Counted from the first letter of the stretch, positions 1 to 11,745 are shown. The stretch is 64,000 nt of DNA from Megaleporinus macrocephalus (GCA_021613375.1 CM038727.1:1740481-1804480), one strand, 5' to 3'. The notes: generated from the sequence alone by a model not told the origin. Translations and numbers: made by a program.

Positions 1-360
1 TGGTCGGTGGAAACACACTTCAGAACACAGAACACTAATTTTAATCTTAGGACGTTAGTTTAACTGTATGATTTGTGTTTTAGTTCATGTGACATGCTGT
101 TCTTGTCATCACTGAAAAGGAAATTCCAAATAATAAAATGTAGCTTTGTTCATGAAACCCAATCACAGACTGTAATGAAGAGTCATTGATCTTTGAATAT
201 GTACATAAAATGTGAATTAATGTAATTAAAACATAATAATAACTGAGATGTGAGCGCTCCCTACCAATGTAGAAACCAAATCTACATCCATCAACACAAT
301 AGAGTTCCAAGGTAAGTGTACATAGGGTAACTGTATCTGATAATCTACAGCCAGATCTTA
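1..360 (+). other. 3' UTR and flank of a C1q gene lying before the window
   Basis: The sequence matches the DNA that follows the stop codons at 10323, 14441, 22820 and 58061 (type I tail). It includes the AATAAA signal at 132-137 and the later block on 'three-prime flank' copies. The C1q exons that belong to it must lie upstream of the window. The same tail reappears right after the gap at 39001. Confidence 0.75.
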
Positions 361-412
361 CAATTAATTTACAATTATAATTTATTACTTACAATTAGCA
401 TAAGTTAGTTGC

Positions 413-985
413 TCATGATGCTTCTTTACCCTGGGTGCTGTTCTTCTCACCCTGCCTCGGGAGCCTTATCACCAAGTCAAGTGGTAGCCGTGTAGCCGGT
501 AGCTGTTTCCTAAACATCAGATATGTTGGAGCGTTGCCTGTAATGCTATGGACACAATTGTTATAGGCATGTACAAGAGCAGGGAGCTGTTCCAACCACC
601 TGTTGCTCTACCTCTTAGTTTCCTAACAAGTCCAACAGGGTCTGGTTGAACCTCTCACAACTCCCATTCCCTTGGGGATGATAGGGAGTAGTTCAGCTCT
701 TCCAGCACCCATACACGTTACACAACTCGTGAATTAGTGCAGATTCAAAATTAGACTCTTGATCTGAGTGGACAACCAAAATTTAATTACACAATTCCAA
801 AGAGCCCTAGCAATGGTCAGTGCAGTCTGATCTAGAGTATATTGCCCAAGCAAATTCAGCGAACAAGCATATTCTGACATCTATCTGCAGGGTGGTCTAA
901 TATCAAAAAGTCCATAGCAACTATATGGAAAAGCCCTTAGAGGCGCCTTCCCCTCAGGCCTAGTTTTGCAGAGGATACAGCGAGA
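413..985 (-). pseudogene. dead Ty3/Gypsy integrase fragment, copy 1
   Basis: Read on the minus strand, this resembles the Gypsy integrase core. It starts with a piece like the zinc-finger end (RCILCKTRPEGKAPLR), then core-like segments, then the open stretch 595-413 with HAYNNCVHSITGNAPTYLMF, typical of the integrase C-terminal core. In-frame stops and short losses show it is not functional. It abuts a C1q exon-B fragment on the plus strand, so this insertion or deletion cut that exon. An identical copy lies at 39282-39854. Confidence 0.75.
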
Positions 986-1004
986 ACATGACCATAGCCA
1001 CCCA

Positions 1005-1142
1005 GTAAGCTCCTCTAACGGAGTCTCACTCTTACTGGACGTAGGAGACGTCGTCTGTGTGAAGGTCAGAGCTAATACATTGATATATGATGATGGGTTC
1101 CATCACAGCACCTTCAGTGGTCAAATGCTGTTCTCTGTTTGA
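1005..1142 (+). pseudogene. truncated C1q exon B fragment, copy 1
   Basis: Encodes only the C-terminal third of a C1q domain: SNGVSLLLDVGDVVCVKV, then a variable stretch, then HSTFSGQMLFSV and TGA at 1140-1142. The first half of the exon is missing, cut at about 1005 where dead Gypsy integrase begins. A type II 3' flank follows, with AATAAA at about 1310-1315. It cannot give a C1q fold by itself. The same fragment is found at 39874-40011. Confidence 0.85.
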
Positions 1143-1712
1143 GCAATTCATCATTTAAATGGACAATGACAGGAGTTCAGAAGATGAGATGACCAGCACT
1201 TCTTTGTTTCTTGTTTGTTTCTCATTTGTTTCCATCTGAGAGCAGATTTCTGATGGTGTACTAGTAATACTCTGTACTCTGGAGTTGCAGTGACTAAAAG
1301 GATTAAAGGAATAAACATGTACTAAAATGTGAACTCTGTTGTGTAACCCTGGTCAGTATTAACACAGCACAGACTCGTACTGCTGAAATACAGTACTGGT
1401 TTTAGATCATTCAGTATTTAAGGACTTTATAAAGACTAAAATCTACCAGCACCAAACTTATCAGCTCCACTGACCACATAGGACACTATGTAGTTCTACA
1501 CTTGCAGTGCTGAGAATGACCCACCACCCTAATAGTACCTTCTCTGTGGTGGTCCTGTGGGGGTCCTGATCATTAAAGAACAGAGTTATAAAGTATACAG
1601 AGAATCATATGAACTACAGTCTGTATTTGTAGCTCCTATATGGTCAGTGGAGCTGATACAGTAGACAGCGAGTGTAGATATGGGGAGGTGATTTAATGTT
1701 ATGGCTGATCTG
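1143..1712 (+). repeat. type II C1q 3' flank, then truncated palindromic MITE
   Basis: 1143-1330 is the type II 3' tail seen after stops at 30946, 40011, 50996 and 61352. From about 1440 to 1712 it runs into one arm of a MITE-like repeat ending in a segment like GGTTTAATGTTATGGCTGATC shortened by mutation. The same repeat is longer at 51300-52010 and has expanded inside at 27678-28121 and 59186-59893. Confidence 0.6.
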
Positions 1713-4700
1713 TGTACAGATATAGATTTTGACCTAAAATTTATACTGACATGATAAATAACTAATTGAGCTTGTAAACTGCAAAGCGTGGATTATGGTG
1801 GATTATATTCAGAGGATGATCATGTGATCAAAGTTGGCTCATATTCATGCAGCACATAGTTCTAAAAGGAACATGAGTGTTTTATGACACTGAGCTCATT
1901 TATAGCTCTTCTTTTCTGAGCCAGGACACCAACGTGCTTCCTTTGATACTGAGATATCTGCAATGCAGCCATTAATGCAGAACAACCTCCTACAAGCAGG
2001 TCAAGTTATTCCAATGATTACGCCCTAACTCATCTCATATGACTGTGTCAGTATTTTCTTGTTATAGTGCAAAACAAGTACTGTGAAAGAACTAGAGCCC
2101 CATTAAACCCTTATAAATATTTATAACATACAGATAACTAATCTTCATTTGAACAGTATAGAGGGAGGAGATAGTACTGAACACATAGAGTTCAATAGTG
2201 TTAGTCATCTACATCCACACACTACACAACCCAAATGTTACAACACTTTCATGTTATGCAAATGAACAAGGATCCCGTCCAACAGCTCCTGAACTAAGAC
2301 CCTCACTGGAGCTTCTATCTAAACTGCTACACTGCACAGAAAAAGCAGAGAGGAAGAAAAGAATGCAGTGATGTGTATTTGTGTATTTCATTGACATTTA
2401 TCTGGCAGTTTGGCTTCAAATGGCTGAAAAACACTTCCAGTAGAATAAAGTAATAATTCATAAATACTACTATTTATATACAGAAGTGTTAAGTGCTTCC
2501 ATCTCCTATAACTAAACTTCTTTTTCATAAAGCTCAGTGTTATTTGTAGTTTATCATCCTCTCTGTTTGTGTTAGAGTGAAATGTGTGCAGTGGAGGGTT
2601 TGGAGAAGTCTGTTTTAGTACCAGTGCTTGTTTGTATTTGCTCACCTCGTGTGTCCAACCTATATATGTAAATGATGTGTTCATCTCAGACAGCCCTGCT
2701 GACCTGAACCTGTACAGTCCTGTTCAGCTCGGCTCTCACTAGTTGGCGGTTTTGAGGAATCAGACTCGGCGTCCACTCCACAGTACACTTTAGACACACA
2801 CACTTTCAGCACTAACATGATTAATATTTAGGATTCAGGGTAAGACTGCACTGGGTTTGAGTACGTAAAGATGATGTTGTTCCTTAGAGGTTAGTAAATA
2901 ATAAGGTTATACTCAACAAACTCTATTACTATTAACACAAACTCAAAGAACTGAATGAAATAATTCAACAAACTCGCTGCAGGTGGAGGACGTTTTCCAG
3001 AGAATACATTCTCACACTGGACAAAAGATGCTTACATGTTATACCTTTAAGATGGGTCATTTGCATAGCCCCTCCTCCTTTCTACCCTCTCAGTATACAA
3101 AAAGATATGTTTCTTTCCCAAACAGTCTCAGATTTCTTCCTTAATAAACATAATGTTTGCAGGTCATTTGCATACCATTATATAATGTAATCAGAACTCT
3201 CTTTCTCTGAGCTCCTGCTGAGTTTGGATCTTTGGATCATCTCTGTCTGGTTTCTCCTCCTGAGCTCACCTGGGACATTTCCCTCAAGGACACAGCCTGA
3301 AAGACAGACTATATTCTTTTCAGCTGTGAGTTTATCATGAAATAAATATCAAACTATCCAGAAAAGGAGTACCAGGTCTGCTATCAACAGGTGGAGATGC
3401 TCAGGAAAGGGCTAATGTTACTATGCCAGGCCATGCTAACCTCTGTCTGGTGCTTTCAGATCTACACAGGCCGTGTTGTTTCAAGTGTAGCCGGGGTTTA
3501 CTTTTCCTTGCTCGCTGAGCCACCAAGACCTTCTCTGTGTTGTGTCTATGAGTGTGAATAAACTGCACAGGAATCAGGACTGTCGCCTCATTCGTTTATT
3601 TCTGTGTTGTAAAAGACAAAAAGTTCATCATCGTCAGTGAGAAGATCTGAAAATCCTCTTCCTTCAGCTCTCACTGCAGACTGAGATTAAACATTTTATT
3701 TCACGCAATGTCATGAAACTCTTATTTACTTGAATAGAAAAAAATAAAAAATTTAAATATATAGTGGATGCTTCACAGTAAAAACTGCTTTATAAGTAGC
3801 AATAACATTAAAATGGCTTCTAAATTAAAAACATCAATTTTGAAACACCATTTAAAATGTAATTAGTAAACCTCTTTTACAAGCTAAGCTGGCTAACACT
3901 TATATACTTTATATTATTATTCAAAACCGCAGAGCAATTATTTGGCAAAGGCATCCTCCATTTTCCACAAACATACAACACGGTAAGAGAAAATAAAGCA
4001 GCATACCTGTGCTGTAAAAGAGAAAATAGTTAATGATGTTCAGTGAGAAGACAATCTGAAAATCCTGAGAAATTAAGAAAACATATTGTCAGTACCTCAG
4101 TTACCACACCGCTAAATCCACTCGTACAGCTAGCGAGTTAGCTACAAACACCGCCTCTCTCTCACTCGACAGAAACACACTTTTACAACTACAAAACGAA
4201 ACGAAACGGGTCTGTGTTGTACAGTATAACTTTAACAACTGAACTGGGTCTTTTTAGGAGCATTTATCACAATATTTAGAGTTTAATTCTCTTTTTCTGC
4301 TCAGCTTTACTCCACGTACCTCTCCCTTCAGCTCGTTTAGCAGACTGAGGAAGAGAGCGCGCGAACCTGAGAGTCACGTTCACCTCTTAAAGAGACAGCG
4401 CTGCTTTAACCAAGTTTAATAGAGTTTTAACCAGCCGACCTTAGTTAACTCTTTTAAACACATTTAACTGTTTTAACTCCTTTTAACACCACTTTATATC
4501 ACAAAATATAATATATATACACTACATGTAGTGCCAGCTTTAAACACCAGGTCAGAGATGAGAGCAGTGAATAGTAAAGATGATCATATATACTGTAATA
4601 AAACAGTTTTAGTATAATGTGTTGTTATGGTAACAGACTAGGAGGGTTTGGGTTAGCTAAGGATTATATTAACTTTAGTCAGAAAGAACTCTGAAACAAA

Positions 4701-4830
4701 AAGTTACGTTACTCTCTGGACACGCCCCAAACTGCAGACTGCTACTACACTAAACACTTAAAATAATAAAATATAATAAATAAAATAAATAAATGAATGA
4801 ATAAATAAATTAAATAAAATAAAAGGACAC
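1713..4830. other. no gene recognised; unique-looking half of the duplication
   Basis: No convincing coding exon on either strand. 3000-3650 contains two ATTTGCAT octamers (3059-3066, 3166-3173), and a reversed octamer ATGCAAAT lies at 2256-2263. An AATAAA-bearing block near 3550 has an LTR-like look but no confirmed ends. 4740-4830 is an A/T-rich AAATA-type simple repeat. Everything up to about 4700 is repeated at 40580-43680. Confidence 0.5.
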
Positions 4831-4999
4831 CATTGTCAGTAGTGCATTATGTAATGTTCTAGAGGGCGCTGTTTGGGACACAGCCTTACTGTCTAACAGT
4901 AATGTTAGTCTTGTCTAGTCAGGAAACCTCAACATATGTTTGTGTGTAAAGGGGTGTCACTGGAGATACCTTCTCAGTGCTGAACTGGGGGCTCTATGA

Positions 5000-5720
5000 A
5001 TGACGCGTCAGAAAAGCCTGAGAACGCTGAATAGAGGTGCACACCAAAAGCGGTATTTCTCAAACAAAGGAAAGTTCTTGAAACGTAAAATAGAGAATCC
5101 CTTTTTCGTTTTGGGGGTATTTTAAATCCTTCTTTTGTTTTTTTTTTGGATATTTTTAATCCCTCTTTTGTTTTGGGGATAATTTAATCCTTCTTTTGTT
5201 TTTGGGGATATTTTAATTCCTCTTTTGTTTTTGGGATATTTTAATCCTTCTTTTGTTTTTGGGATATTTTAATCCTTAATTTGTTTTTGGGATATTTTTA
5301 ACCTCTCTTTTGGGGATATTTTTAATCTTTCTTTTGTTTGCTCTGTAGAGCTACCGTTTACCAGTCACACAGAGAGGAGAGTGCGACAGTCACCTGTCGG
5401 ACTTCTGGTCTTTTATAGGCCGTCCCCAGGTGCTGCTGATGAGGCCTCGTCAGCTTCCCACTTTTCCGCCTTGGTGGGCTTACGGAACCCTCTGGTGGCC
5501 GTAGCGGGAACTGACGGACCCCTTACGGTATCTTATTTAGTTTGTAAAGGGACCTTTAATTGGATTTATCTAGTAATAAACAGACATACAGATAATGTTG
5601 TTTATTGTTTATTTATTTGCAATTTACTGTAATTCCACAAATGTTGTTCCAGCTTCCCACTTTTCCGCCTTGGTGGGCTTACGGAGCCCTCTGGTGGCCG
5701 TAGCAGGAACTTATTTGCAA
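5000..5720 (-). mobile_element. Gypsy-type LTR fragment(s), minus orientation, with internal minisatellite
   Basis: 5340-5530 is the reverse complement of 8955-9145, including the block that in the other copy carries TATAAAGGGCC. 5101-5338 is a minisatellite of roughly 29 bp built on a TTTTGGGGATATTTTAATCC-like unit. Two related units follow the same LTR at 9150-9210. A 60-bp piece of the LTR is repeated at 5652-5712. The whole block is missing from the duplicated copy at about 43690-43960, so it is a separate insertion. Exact ends are not resolved. Confidence 0.6.
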
Positions 5721-5886
5721 TTTACTGTAATTCCACAAATGTTGTTCTACGTCACTATACATACAGTGATTTACTACTTTACCTACAGTGGAATCAGCGT
5801 ATGGGTAATATTTTAGGGGATAGGATGGGCTTCGATTCATTTTAGCAAATGTGCCCCCCCCAATGATTTATATAAAAGAAAAAAAA

Positions 5887-5888
<2 letters not shown>

Positions 5889-5970
<82 letters not shown>
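5889..5970. repeat. (TA)n microsatellite
   Basis: About 80 bp of uninterrupted TA. A shorter TA run sits at the corresponding place near 44310-44360. Confidence 0.95.
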
Positions 5971-5972
<2 letters not shown>

Positions 5973-5974
5973 AG

Positions 5975-6375
5975 TCAAAAGTCTCAGGACATTCATTTGT
6001 TTCAGAAAAAAAAGGTAAAATTACATATCTGACTACCCCAGCAGGTAACGGATGAGGGGCCATATCCCGACCATATTAAATTCCACAATATTGGATCACG
6101 GCCAAGTTTTTCCAATGGGAAGGTGGTCATGTAGCAGATCAAAGAAGACCATAACTGCCTCAGAAATCGATAGAAGAAATCAGATTGGCAATATCTCTTG
6201 CGGTTATGAACATGTTGCAACAATAACCACATTAAACAACATGTTCAGTGTGCTGTCCCTGGTTCTGAACACAGATCTGAAGGCCCAGTACAGCGGCAGG
6301 GACAGCACCTGAACAGGTTGTTCAATGTGCCTGTTGTTGCAACTTTCTGTTTTGATAACTTTTGAATCACCCTAT
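5975..6375. mobile_element. putative MITE, copy 1
   Basis: A block starting GAGTCAAAAGTCTCAGGAC and ending with GTTTTGATAACTTTTGAATC. The ends read as imperfect inverted repeats. The same block occurs at 44660-45125. Short ORFs on both strands have no recognisable domain. A non-autonomous DNA transposon is the best guess. Confidence 0.4.
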
Positions 6376-6435
6376 CCATATTTATTTATATATTTCCTCT
6401 CAGTATGTACAAATACAAACAGTTAGGAAGAATAC

Positions 6436-6600
6436 AAGTCATTTCGAGGCTTCTGTGTCGAGTCCAAGTCAAGTCTCAAGTCTTGAACACCAAGTCAAAG
6501 TCGAGTCTTTTATCAGTGTTAATCAAGCAAGTCTCAAGTCCTTAAATTCCCAACACAAGTCTGACTTGAAACAAGTCATGTGACTGGAGTCACCCACCGC
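6436..6600. repeat. AAGTC-rich dispersed repeat
   Basis: Many loosely spaced CAAGTC/GAGTC words. Absent from the matching place in the duplicated copy (around 45160), so it was gained or lost after duplication. A short CA run follows at 6837-6862. Confidence 0.5.
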
Positions 6601-6834
6601 TGGTATTTGCCATGTACTTCCTCACATCTGCTTTGTTATGGAAACATAATATCATCCTCTAGTTCCTCACAGAACCACTGTTGGCTGAGGTTTTGGCCAG
6701 TGGACTATTCTAAGAACACCACCGGGCTGAGTCTGAGCAGAGCATCTAGATTAGTCCAGGTATGTGTTGGAGAGGGTCTAGATTAGTCCAGGTATGAACT
6801 AGAGAGGGTCCAGATTAGTCCAGGTGTCCAGGTG

Positions 6835-6867
<33 letters not shown>

Positions 6868-7393
6868 GAACACCTGGGCCGATTGTAGGCTTACAGGTTT
6901 AAGGGTGCTGAGAACCCAAACTAGAGCCCAAACTACACACACTAGGGTGTAGTAAGCACACTTGCCCGGAGTGGTGGGCAGCCCTATCCACAGTAACTGG
7001 GGAGCAGTTGGAGGTGAGGGGTCTTGATCAAGGCCACTTTCGTTGTGTCCTGTCAGTTTAGGGAATCAAACGGATGACCATACAATCACAAGGTCAGTTC
7101 CCTCACCTCCAGCTCACGACTGCACTGTGTTGAAAGTCCTGTCAAGAATATTAACAGCTAAAACTGCACACTGTAAAAACCTGTTACCTTAAAACTCCAC
7201 TGCAGATTATCTTCATTAACCTCTAAACTTTAAATATGATCTGCAGACTTACCCAGAGTCTGTGGAAGATGTGATCTCTGATCAGTGAGTGAAAAAAGCT
7301 GTTTCATGTGTTTTTATAGTCCAGGTGAGATTACACTAATCAGTTACTGAAGACGTACGTGTTCCAGCAAGCATTACACACCACTAATGTAGA

Positions 7394-7426
7394 GTTAATA
7401 AGTAACTAGTGTACACTGTATATATG
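7394..7426 (+). promoter_or_regulatory. P1 core promoter: HNF1-like site and TATA box
   Basis: GTTAATAAGTAAC (7394-7406) differs by one base from the HNF1 palindrome GTTAATNATTAAC. TGTATATATG at 7417-7426 is the likely TATA box, about 50 bp before the ATG at 7471. The arrangement recurs at 20431-20462 and 45678-45710, and in weakened form before 55497. Confidence 0.55.
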
Positions 7427-7470
7427 AATCTACCACGTAATCCTAAGAAGACAAAGAGAGCGTGTTAAGG

Positions 7471-10323
7471 ATGAGGGCTGTTTCTCTGCTGGTGTTGCTG
7501 TGCTGCAGTCTGTTGGAGGGTCAGTCGGTCAGTGAGAACGACACTCTGAGCAGAGAGAACCATATTCAAGCTGAGAACCCCAGAACTGAACCTCCATCCA
7601 CAACCTCCACCCAACAGAGCTGCCAGCCGGACCTCCACTCTGTACTGAGAGAGATGAGCGCTATGCTGGCAGAGCTGAGAGTCGAGCAGAGACACACGAC
7701 GACTGCAGTGAACAACATGGAGACCAGACTGAGAGCCAGTGAGAGTCAAACGGAGGAACTGAAGAAGAAGAGTGAAGGTAAGAAATGACAACTTTACACA
7801 AAACAAGAGTCCCAACTGATTGTTACTTATAAAAGTATTTGTTATTAAAATTTAAATGTGTTAACATGTGAGTGTAAAAGTTCTGCTGTATGTTTTGTTA
7901 CTCAGAGGAACTGAAAGAATTAAAAACCTCATTTGACCACAAAGTGGAGAACCTGAAGAAGGAGAATGAAGGTATGAAATTACAACTTTCCACAAAACGT
8001 CTGAAGCTCCTGATTAGCTGAGTGAGGTATATTAGGTTTGGGTGGGAAGTGACAGTTGCAGGAAGGAACACTGTATGGCCAAAGGTGGAGACCACCCTGA
8101 TTACTGAGTGCTTAGTCCTGCTGTATATCCAGCTCAGTCGGTGAATCAGAGTGACATGGAGACCAGACTGAGAGCCAGTGAGAGTCAAACGGAGGAACTG
8201 AAGAAGAAGGTGGAGATACAGAGTCAGATCAATCAAGGTAAGTCACTGAACATGTTTGTGTCTTAATTAGAGTTAATGAATATGTACTGAGTGTAGAATG
8301 ATAGTTACAGAGGTGCAGCAAAGTTTGTGAATCCTTTAGAATTTTCTAGATTTCTACATAAATATGATCTAAAATATAATCAGATTTTTACACACGTCCT
8401 AAAAGTAGAACCCAGTTAAACAAACGAGACAAAAATATTCTACTTGCTGATTTATTTACTGATGAAACTGGTCCAGTATTTTATATCTGTGAGGCTAAAA
8501 GTCTGAAGCTGTGCTTTCAGTATCTGCTGTGATCCTCGTGTGTGATTCTCTTTTCTAGACAGCATGTACACCTCAAGTTAGACCATCTCCATGAAGCACT
8601 GCTTAACCTGAGCATGCACTGCATTTAGTGTGTTTACAAGAAGAAATCATCACATATTTACTAAACGTCTTAGCAAGAAATGTTCATTACTGACTATAAA
8701 AGTATTTGTGATTAAAAATTAAATGTGAACACTTGAGACACGTGTGAGTGTAAAAGTTCTGCTGTATGTTTTGTTACTCAGAGGAACTGAAAGACTTAAA
8801 AACCTCATTTGAGAACCAAGTGGAGAACCTGAAGAAGGAGAATGAAGGTACGTCACTGAAACAGGCCTGTCTTAGTCAGATTGTTCAGATGCTTCTTTGT
8901 AGATAAGCTCACCACATGAGAAATGAAAGATCTAATAGAAGAGCATCGGAATGTAAGGGGTCCGTCAGTTCCCACCATAACCGCCAGAGGGCGCCGTAAG
9001 CCCACGAAGATGGTTAGGCGGGGACCTAATGAGCCCTCATCTGTGACACCTGTGACGCGGCCTATAAAGGGCCGGAAGCCCAGCAGGTGACTGTCGCACT
9101 CTTCCAAGTGTGACTGGTAAACGGTAGTTCTATGGAGCAGAAACCAAATGAGGATTGAAATATCCCACACCAAAAGAAAACAAAAGAGGGTTGAAATATT
9201 CAAACCCTGCCAGCTGCATAGCTGTTTTCCTTTTTCCCTTCCTTCCTTTTGTTTTCTACATTCTCCCAAAAACTCTTACACCACTCCTAGCCCATTTTCA
9301 CGCCATTTGGCGAGCACACACTCCCCTTTTTATTTTACTTCCATCTCTGCACTTGGTTCCTCCCGTCCTATGACAGAAGAGTGTGACCAAGACATGGAAC
9401 CAGCAGAGATGGAACAGCTAAAGGGGGTCTTCTTAGGTCGCCATGAGGACCTGCTCAGAAAACGTAACAGAGCAGGTCTCTCAATTGGTTCTGGCCCTGC
9501 GGGTAGAGCAGGATGAAAATAGGAGAGCTGCTGGGTGCTTCGTGGACCAAGACCTTGTGAGCCAACTGAAAATCCCAGTGGAGCATTTAGACAGACCTCT
9601 GCCAGTCGGCCGGCCCCTAGGCTCAGGTCCCATCACCCACCGCACGGCCCCAATCGCGATGCAGGTGGGCTCCCATCTGCTGTATTTTGTCTTTAATGTG
9701 ATTCTGTTTCAGGAAAATTCATCAGTTCAGTTTCAGACGCAGTTCAGGTCAATCTAAATGATTCTGTTCACTAAAGTTTCTTCTTTTCACTGATAATATA
9801 AACTGTTGTGTTTACTGCAGAGAGAAAAGTGGCGTTTTCAGCTTCACTCTTAGGAGGTGAAGCTGGTTATACTGGACCGTACAACACTGACATCACTCTG
9901 GTCTACAAACACATCTTCACCAACATCGGCAACGCTTACAACCCAGCTACAGGTGAACTATTAGTGTGACTCTTCATCCAAACAGATTCACAATATAAAC
10001 ATTCAATATGTGTAAATCTAAAATATGTATTTCAATATTTAATAGGATATTTCACTGCACCTGTGAGAGGAGTCTATCAGTTCAGATTCCACGTCCATGG
10101 AGAGGGTGGAAGAGGTGTAAGAGTGGCACTACATAAGAATGGACATCTTGAAGCTGGAACATATTCTTCTCAACCCCAGGGCTGGGTGAGTTCCTCTAAC
10201 GGAGTCTCACTCTTACTGAACGTAGGAGACGTCGTCTGTTTAAAACTCGAAGCTGATACAAGGATTTGGGATAGTTTGTTCCGTCACAGCACCTTCAGTG
10301 GTCAAATGCTGTTCTCTGTGTGA
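7471..10323 (+). CDS. secreted C1q-domain protein, unit A (six exons, intact)
   Basis: Exons 7471-7777, 7906-7971, 8133-8237, 8782-8847, 9821-9952 and 10046-10323 join in phase 1 throughout and give 317 aa. Exon 1 has the signal peptide MRAVSLLVLLCCSLLEGQS, an NDT sequon, one Cys (QQSCQPDLHSVLREM) and the start of a coiled coil. Exons 2-4 extend the coil. Exons 5 and 6 encode the C1q domain, from KVAFSASL through TGPYNTDITLVYKHIFTNIG and YFTAPVRGVYQFRF to HSTFSGQMLFSV. The family forms secreted trimers whose heads bind ligands; the ligand here is unknown. The start is the ATG at 7471; the codon three before it is GTG. AATAAA is at 10466-10471. Exon 3 looks chimeric, and intron 4 carries a Gypsy fragment. 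Confidence 0.9.
8950..9650 (+). mobile_element. Gypsy LTR plus start of gag, inside a C1q intron
   Basis: 8955-9145 matches the reverse complement of 5340-5530 and has a TATAAAGGGCC promoter-like box. Downstream, from 9371, is a gag-like start (MEPAEMEQLKGVFLGRHEDL) whose frame shifts near 9455 into ENVTEQVSQLVLALRVEQ, resembling the N-terminal gag of fish Gypsy elements. No protease or pol follows, and C1q intron sequence resumes at about 9655. It is a broken insertion in the fourth intron of the unit A gene, not a host exon. Confidence 0.65.
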
Positions 10324-10800
10324 GCGGTGATTAAGTGGTCAGTGGAAACACACTGCAGAACACAGAACACTAATTTAATCTTAGGACGTTAGTTTAACTG
10401 TATGTTTTGTGTTTTAGTCTGTGTGCCATGCTGTTCTTGTCATCACTGAAAAGGAAATTCAAAATAATAAAATGTAGCTTTGTTCATGAAACCCAATCAC
10501 AGACTGTAATGAAGAGTTATTGATGTTTGAATATGTACATAAAATGTGAATTATTGTAATTAAAAATAAACATAACTGATATGTAAGCGCTCCCTACCAA
10601 TGTAGAAACCAAATCTACACCCATCAACACTACAATAGTGTTCCAAGGTAAGTGTACATAGTGTAACTGTATCTGATAACTCTACAGCTCATGGTTTTAA
10701 GGTGGTGTTGAAGAGAAGAGTGAAGTCTAATCATGTACAATATGAACAATAAATGTTTCCTCTTAGACCTGCAAACACTCTAGAGTAGATAGATGTCTGG
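10324..10800 (+). other. type I C1q 3' UTR and flank
   Basis: Shared with other type I tails, with AATAAA at 10466-10471 about 145 bp after the stop. No further gene seen before the Gypsy remnant. Confidence 0.7.
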
Positions 10801-10802
10801 GA

Positions 10803-11745
10803 TTGATGACTGCATTGATAATGAATGTTGTTGTTCCTTTGACTTCTCCTGCATCAGATATCTCTGCTTTTGTGACTCCAGACGTTTTCATGCAGTACAC
10901 TGTAATACCATTCATACTTAAAAATGCTCCAGCTATGTTCCAAACACTAGTTAATACTGTATTGTCAGATGTAGTGAATAGTTCTGCTTATGTAGACGAT
11001 CTTGTGGTTTACACGTCAGACTGGCACACTTGTGTAAAAATCCTGAGTACTGTTTTTGAAAGGTTGGAAAAAGCTTTGCTGACTCTTAACTTATCTTAAC
11101 CTACCTTGGTAAGAGAGTTGGTCAAGAATAGGTACGTCCTGTTGATGCCCAAATCTCAGCCATACTACATTTTTCTGTTCCTTCTACCAGAGGTGAATTA
11201 CTCTGATTATTAGGCTGGCTGGCTATTACAGAAGCTTCTGTAAAAACTTATCCACTGTGGTTACACCACTCACTTCTCTGTTTAGTCATTTGACTGGAAT
11301 TCAGACTGTCAACATGATTTTTTACAATGTTAAGGCTCTTCTCTACAGTACCCCCCTTGTGGTGGTCCGACAATGTTTGTTGTGAATTCTCTAAACTCTT
11401 CAAATTGGAGGTTGATGTAAGTGTGGTGGGTGCTGGTGAATCACCCCTGTGTGTTACTTTTCTTCTAAGTTCAATAGACATCAGATTAACTACTCCACAA
11501 TTGAGAAGGAGCCTGTAGCCTTATTGTTGTCTTAACATTTTGAGGTCCACATTGATTCTTGTCCACTACGAGTGACTGTGTATACTGACCAGCACCCGCT
11601 GTATCTTTATCTAGAACGTATAACCAGAATCAACATTTGATGATATGGTCTCTTAAAGTCCAGGAGTATAATCTGGAGATTAAGCATAAGAAAGGATCAG
11701 ACAATGCTGGGGCTGATGGTTTGCTGATTTTTAAAATCTCTTAAA
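10803..11745 (+). pseudogene. dead Ty3/Gypsy reverse transcriptase - RNase H
   Basis: 10855-11097 reads as the RT palm: a QYTVIPFILKNAPAMFQTLV-type segment, then SAYVDDLVVYTSDW with the YxDD-type catalytic box intact. Later reading frames hold the end of RT and the RNase H start (LFKLEVDVSVVGAGE, a D-containing beta strand), then a degraded tail ending near a GSDNAGADGLL-like piece. Many stops and shifts show decay. No LTR of its own is evident. A second copy of the RNase H end is at 54410-54790. Confidence 0.8.

Larger units (their letters stand above)
1..8250 (+). repeat. segmental duplication, copy 1 (mate about 38870-46110)
   Basis: Nearly base-for-base match to the region after the assembly gap, at an offset of 38869 in the left part (413 pairs with 39282, stop at 1142 pairs with 40011). 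Homology continues through the leader exon of the first C1q gene (7471 pairs with 45755). Differences are discrete. Copy 1 alone has LTR material at about 5000-5720 and an AAGTC-rich repeat at 6436-6600. Copy 2 alone has a LINE at 43983-44450 and about 70 bp near 41484. The breakpoints are estimates. Confidence 0.85.

Noticed and set aside
7465..7815. 116-aa minus-strand ORF opposite the leader exon (also at 20502, 45749, 55491)
   Set aside because: Antisense shadow of the conserved leader exon; no splice or promoter signal on that strand.
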